Of a DNA stretch of 64,000 bases, positions 61,128 through 64,000 are shown piece after piece. The notes below the pieces were generated by a model. It worked only from the letters and a program-made list of their open reading frames with translations, was not told the origin of the DNA and made no database searches. Position numbers and translations under genes: made by a program. Location: contig NC_081546.1 of NCBI RefSeq assembly GCF_901000735.1, positions 24,155,009 through 24,219,008 on the forward strand, read 5' to 3'. Positions within the stretch are counted from its first letter, which is position 1. Every line of letters begins with the position of its first letter. This DNA comes from Corylus avellana (Eukaryota > Streptophyta > Magnoliopsida > Fagales > Betulaceae).

Positions 61128-61339
61128 CATATCATCTACATTCCTTTTATCGATACTCAAATCAACAAAATATGAGAGATGCAAAGTTTATTTGCTGTAA
61201 ATGAGACATCTACCTACAAATATTATCATTATTTATGCACTTCAATTTGTTTATTTATGCAATAGGTAGGATAAATTTTGAAAAACAACAACATATATTC
61301 TACAAAAATCATATAATTTAAAATATTATAAATTTCGTA

Positions 61340-61939
61340 TTAACATACCCAAGATGTCCATCTTAATAGGATACAAATTTGCATATATTGTTTCGTTTGG
61401 TATCTGGTGGTGCTAATGAGAGCATCTTCAACTTCGTTGCTACATTTCTATTCAAATATTTCTTTTTATACCTTTACCCGTAGACCAACTCAAAGAATCC
61501 CATAAGTACATTGTTTCTTTTTCTTAAATCCAAAAAATGAATATCTTTATGCACAATATCCTTGCCAGATTTTTCCATAAAATACTGAAGGATAATAAAT
61601 TTCCTTGGTGGGTTTTCTACAGTTAATGAGATATCTTTTGGCTTCTCATTGGTTAACCCTCCAATGATATATTCTTGTTTACTTGCTCGATAAGTCACGT
61701 AGACTTTCAACCCCTTCAGCACAACATTTACTTGTATCCAAACCCTTTTGGAAAGGTTTTATGTCAAAACCGTCAATATGCTATCTAAGGAAATCAATAA
61801 CTGACATTCGCTTCCAAAATGCCAAAAGAGTAGAGTCCACGCACATGGCTAGACCCTGGGAGGTGACCTTTACAGCAGTATGAAACCCTCTAGATGCCAT
61901 AATACCCCTTCCAAGATCATCATCTACATTAGGTTCTCT
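61340..61939 (-). pseudogene. AGO2-like L1-PAZ block, unit IIc, cut by a gap
   Basis: Best-preserved PAZ frame: LKGLKVYVTYRASKQEYIIG, EKPKDISLTVENPPRKF and YFMEKSGKDIVHKDIHFLDL. The codon that is TAG in units IIa and IIb is CAG here. Right side lost in the gap. Confidence 0.9.
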
Positions 61940-62039
61940 NNNNNNNNNNNNNNNNNNNNNNNNNNNNNNNNNNNNNNNNNNNNNNNNNNNNNNNNNNNNN
62001 NNNNNNNNNNNNNNNNNNNNNNNNNNNNNNNNNNNNNNN
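61940..62039. other. Assembly gap (100 N)
   Basis: Conventional 100-N gap. Left edge is the AGO L1 region of unit IIc; right edge is a hAT-like non-autonomous element. Confidence 0.99.
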
Positions 62040-62489
62040 TTAATTTAACCATTTTGGCCCATTAAAAAAAAAAAAACTATTAACCTTTTTGTCCCAATAA
62101 ATTATTACCCTTTTTTGTTGGTAGTTTTTTAGGAATCGGGTAAAGCCCAAAAATCCTAAAAAATCAATGTTTTTGCCTTTATGGGCCTGAAAAATAAAAA
62201 TTCAATTTTTTAAAATGCCTTAAAAATCATTTTAAACGCCTACCTATATATATATATATATAAACAAACAATAAAAACAAGTATTTAAACAAACCAACAA
62301 ACACAAGAAATACCCATTTACTTCAACAATTCAAAACCCAAAAAAACAATAAAACAAGTATTTAAATAAATTACCAACCAAAAGAATTTTAATATATATA
62401 TATATATATGCACCCGGTTACTTGGTTATATGCCAAAAGCCATAACCGAAACTGGCTTCCCGGTTTCCCGGTATTTTTTGACACCCATA
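62040..62489. mobile_element. Right part of a second non-autonomous hAT-like element
   Basis: Shares AAATCCTAAAAAATCAATGT and CCGGTTTCCCGGT-type motifs with 3769-4291, and ends TTTTTTGACACCCATA at 62489. Left end lost in the gap. Confidence 0.6.
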
Positions 62490-62639
62490 GTTGTAAGTGA
62501 GACATCCACCTACAAAAATTAACATCATTCATGCATTTCAATTTATTTATTTATGAAGTAGGAATGATAAATTTTGGAAAACAACAACAGATATTCTAAA
62601 AAAAGTATATAATTTAAACATTATAAATTTCATATTCAC

Positions 62640-63290
62640 ATACCCAAGAGGTCCATCTTCTAAACATACAAATTTGCATGTATTGTTTCACTTGGTCTGT
62701 GGTGGTGCTAATGAGAGCATCTTCAACTTCATCTTCAACCCTTTAGCGCAGCATTTACTTGTATCCAAAACCTTTAAAAAGGCTTTATGTCAAAACCGTC
62801 AATACGCTGCCTGAGGAAATCAATAACTGACATTCACTTCCGAAATGCCAAAAGAGTAGAGCTCATGCACATGGCTAGTCCTTGGGAGGTGGCCTTTACT
62901 GTAGTATGAAACCCTCTAGATGCCGTAATGCCCCTTCCAAGATCATCATCTACATTAGGTTCTTTCTCAAAAAAACTAGTACCATGAGAGATCATATGCC
63001 TATGTGGATTCTCACTCATTACATGATTGGTTTCATGAAATATATCGTATGGGATTGACATGAGACACTCACTTACTAAGCTTTAGCTCCCTCACAATCT
63101 TGATAGTAATTTTATATGATAGGCCCTTCATGTTTTCTCCATCCGAGAAGTTCATATCAAAATCTCCACTATACAATGGTATTGCACTAAAAATACTATG
63201 CGTCCCATCATACGCAGTCAGTGGTATGGGAAATGCTAAAAGGGGATCATGACACAATTTGTTTAGGATCGAAGATAAATCATATTGTGA
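62640..63290 (-). pseudogene. AGO2-like N-L1 block with shortened PAZ, unit IId
   Basis: N: PLTAYDGTHSIFSAIPLYSG and GENMKGLSYKITIKIV, without the stop seen in IIa/IIb. L1: SENPHRHMISHGTSFFEKEP, DDDLGRGITASRGFHTTVKA and TSQGLAMC. Most of PAZ is deleted between about 62710 and 62740. This is the least damaged N-L1 copy. Confidence 0.9.
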
Positions 63291-63790
63291 TATTTTTACT
63301 ATACCAACTTAGGTCTCGGAGATCCACTTAAGATGTTTATAACGACGATCCTTCTTGGACATTACACAAATAATAAGTTGTAAATTACCATGAAGTTTCT
63401 TAGAATCAGAAGCCTCTTTATTGAGGCTTTTAAGCAGTACACGCAGGTTTTCAACCCTTAATAACATGCTCATTGTACTGCTCCTATAGAGAGGCTGCTC
63501 CACGTGGTTCTCCAGATTTTCGCACATATTATTAAGTCTTGGAACGAATTTCTCAAGATTCAATTTAGAGCTGAAGTCAATAACACTCCATCAGTAAATT
63601 CTTTTACCTTCCACCATCAATTTGACAATAATATTCCAGTTGCATTTCTCTTTGTCGATAGTTATTGCAATCACTCTATCATTCTCAGCAGCAAACCTCA
63701 ACTTAGGTGGGGCAATACAGTGTTCTTCAACTTTTGTCATGCCCTGCTCTACTTCAACTCCAAAATTGTAAGCTATACTCCTACTGCCAA
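63291..63790 (-). pseudogene. AGO2-like L2-MID block, unit IId
   Basis: NLEKFVPRLNNMCENL, TMSMLLRVENLRVLLKSLNK and LQLIICVMSKKDRRYKHLKW. The Trp codon is intact here (63324-63326), but the next conserved Gln is TAA (GAG ACC TAA). Joined to the N domain as in the other type II units. Sequence to 64000 is the adjoining intron, so the array continues beyond the window. Confidence 0.9.
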
Positions 63791-64000
63791 TAAAAAAAAA
63801 ACCAAATTAAAAATTTTTTTAAAAAAAATGTCATAAAAGTTTTACTATGGCATTACTCAGATTAAATCAAGCAATTTGATCCAATCCATTAGCATGTGGA
63901 AATAATTATCAAATAATATTGATGACTTTAACACACCTAATATATATATATATATCATACACATCATCTACATTCCCTTTATCAACACCCAAATCAACAA

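Noticed and set aside
61880..62065. Open frame running through the N gap
   Set aside because: Most of it is undefined bases; the real content on the left is the minus-strand AGO L1 relic.

Overview
The window is nuclear DNA of a flowering plant and almost certainly a eudicot. Genes are split by AT-rich GT..AG introns, the encoded proteins are closest to eudicot families, and the intergenic space holds plant-type transposons (hAT, Mutator-like, PIF/Harbinger and CACTA-like elements, Ty1-copia LTRs, L1-type LINEs, a tRNA-derived SINE). No species is assigned. Three runs of N (3669-3768, 53736-53897, 61940-62039) mark assembly gaps.

Left part (1-34,015) holds four ordinary genes whose exon chains were rebuilt by hand with consistent splice phases. 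(1) A plant annexin of the D5 type, minus strand, six exons, 12393 down to 4563, 315 aa. A 3.6 kb piece of it carrying exons 2-3 is present a second time at 1-3668, ending exactly at an assembly gap. (2) A monoacylglycerol-lipase/lysophospholipase-like alpha/beta hydrolase, plus strand, seven exons, 16371-21773, 412 aa. (3) A PIG-L GlcNAc-PI de-N-acetylase of GPI-anchor synthesis, minus strand, ten exons, 29381 down to 23015, 260 aa. (4) Diverging from it, an NAA40/NatD-type histone N-alpha-acetyltransferase, plus strand, seven exons at 30469-34015, with the last short coding exon unresolved. The genes are unrelated housekeeping or stress-type genes and do not form a cluster with a shared function.

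Middle part (34,016-43,170) has no recognised complete gene. It holds an old, diverged direct duplication (about 34.5-35.7 kb versus 39.1-41.1 kb), a 5'-truncated L1 LINE, microsatellites and a probable LTR.

Right part (43,174-64,000) is the unusual one: a decayed AGO2-like Argonaute gene on the minus strand that has been broken up and amplified in tandem. Proceeding from right to left there are at least four head-to-tail units carrying N, L1 and PAZ pieces, mostly with an intron and an L2-MID piece. These are followed by five units carrying L2-MID and the start of PIWI, or only the latter. Each of these five is cut at the DVNHP motif by the same CACTA-like terminus. A solitary PIWI C-terminal exon lies at 43174-43420. 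Shared nonsense codons show that most of the amplification followed loss of coding function. Later insertions decorate single units: a 4.4 kb hAT element with a nearly intact transposase (one stop), a 1.45 kb non-autonomous hAT with a perfect 8-bp target duplication, and a long-hairpin Mutator-like element with a perfect 9-bp target duplication that surrounds an assembly gap. No tRNA, rRNA or CRISPR array was seen.
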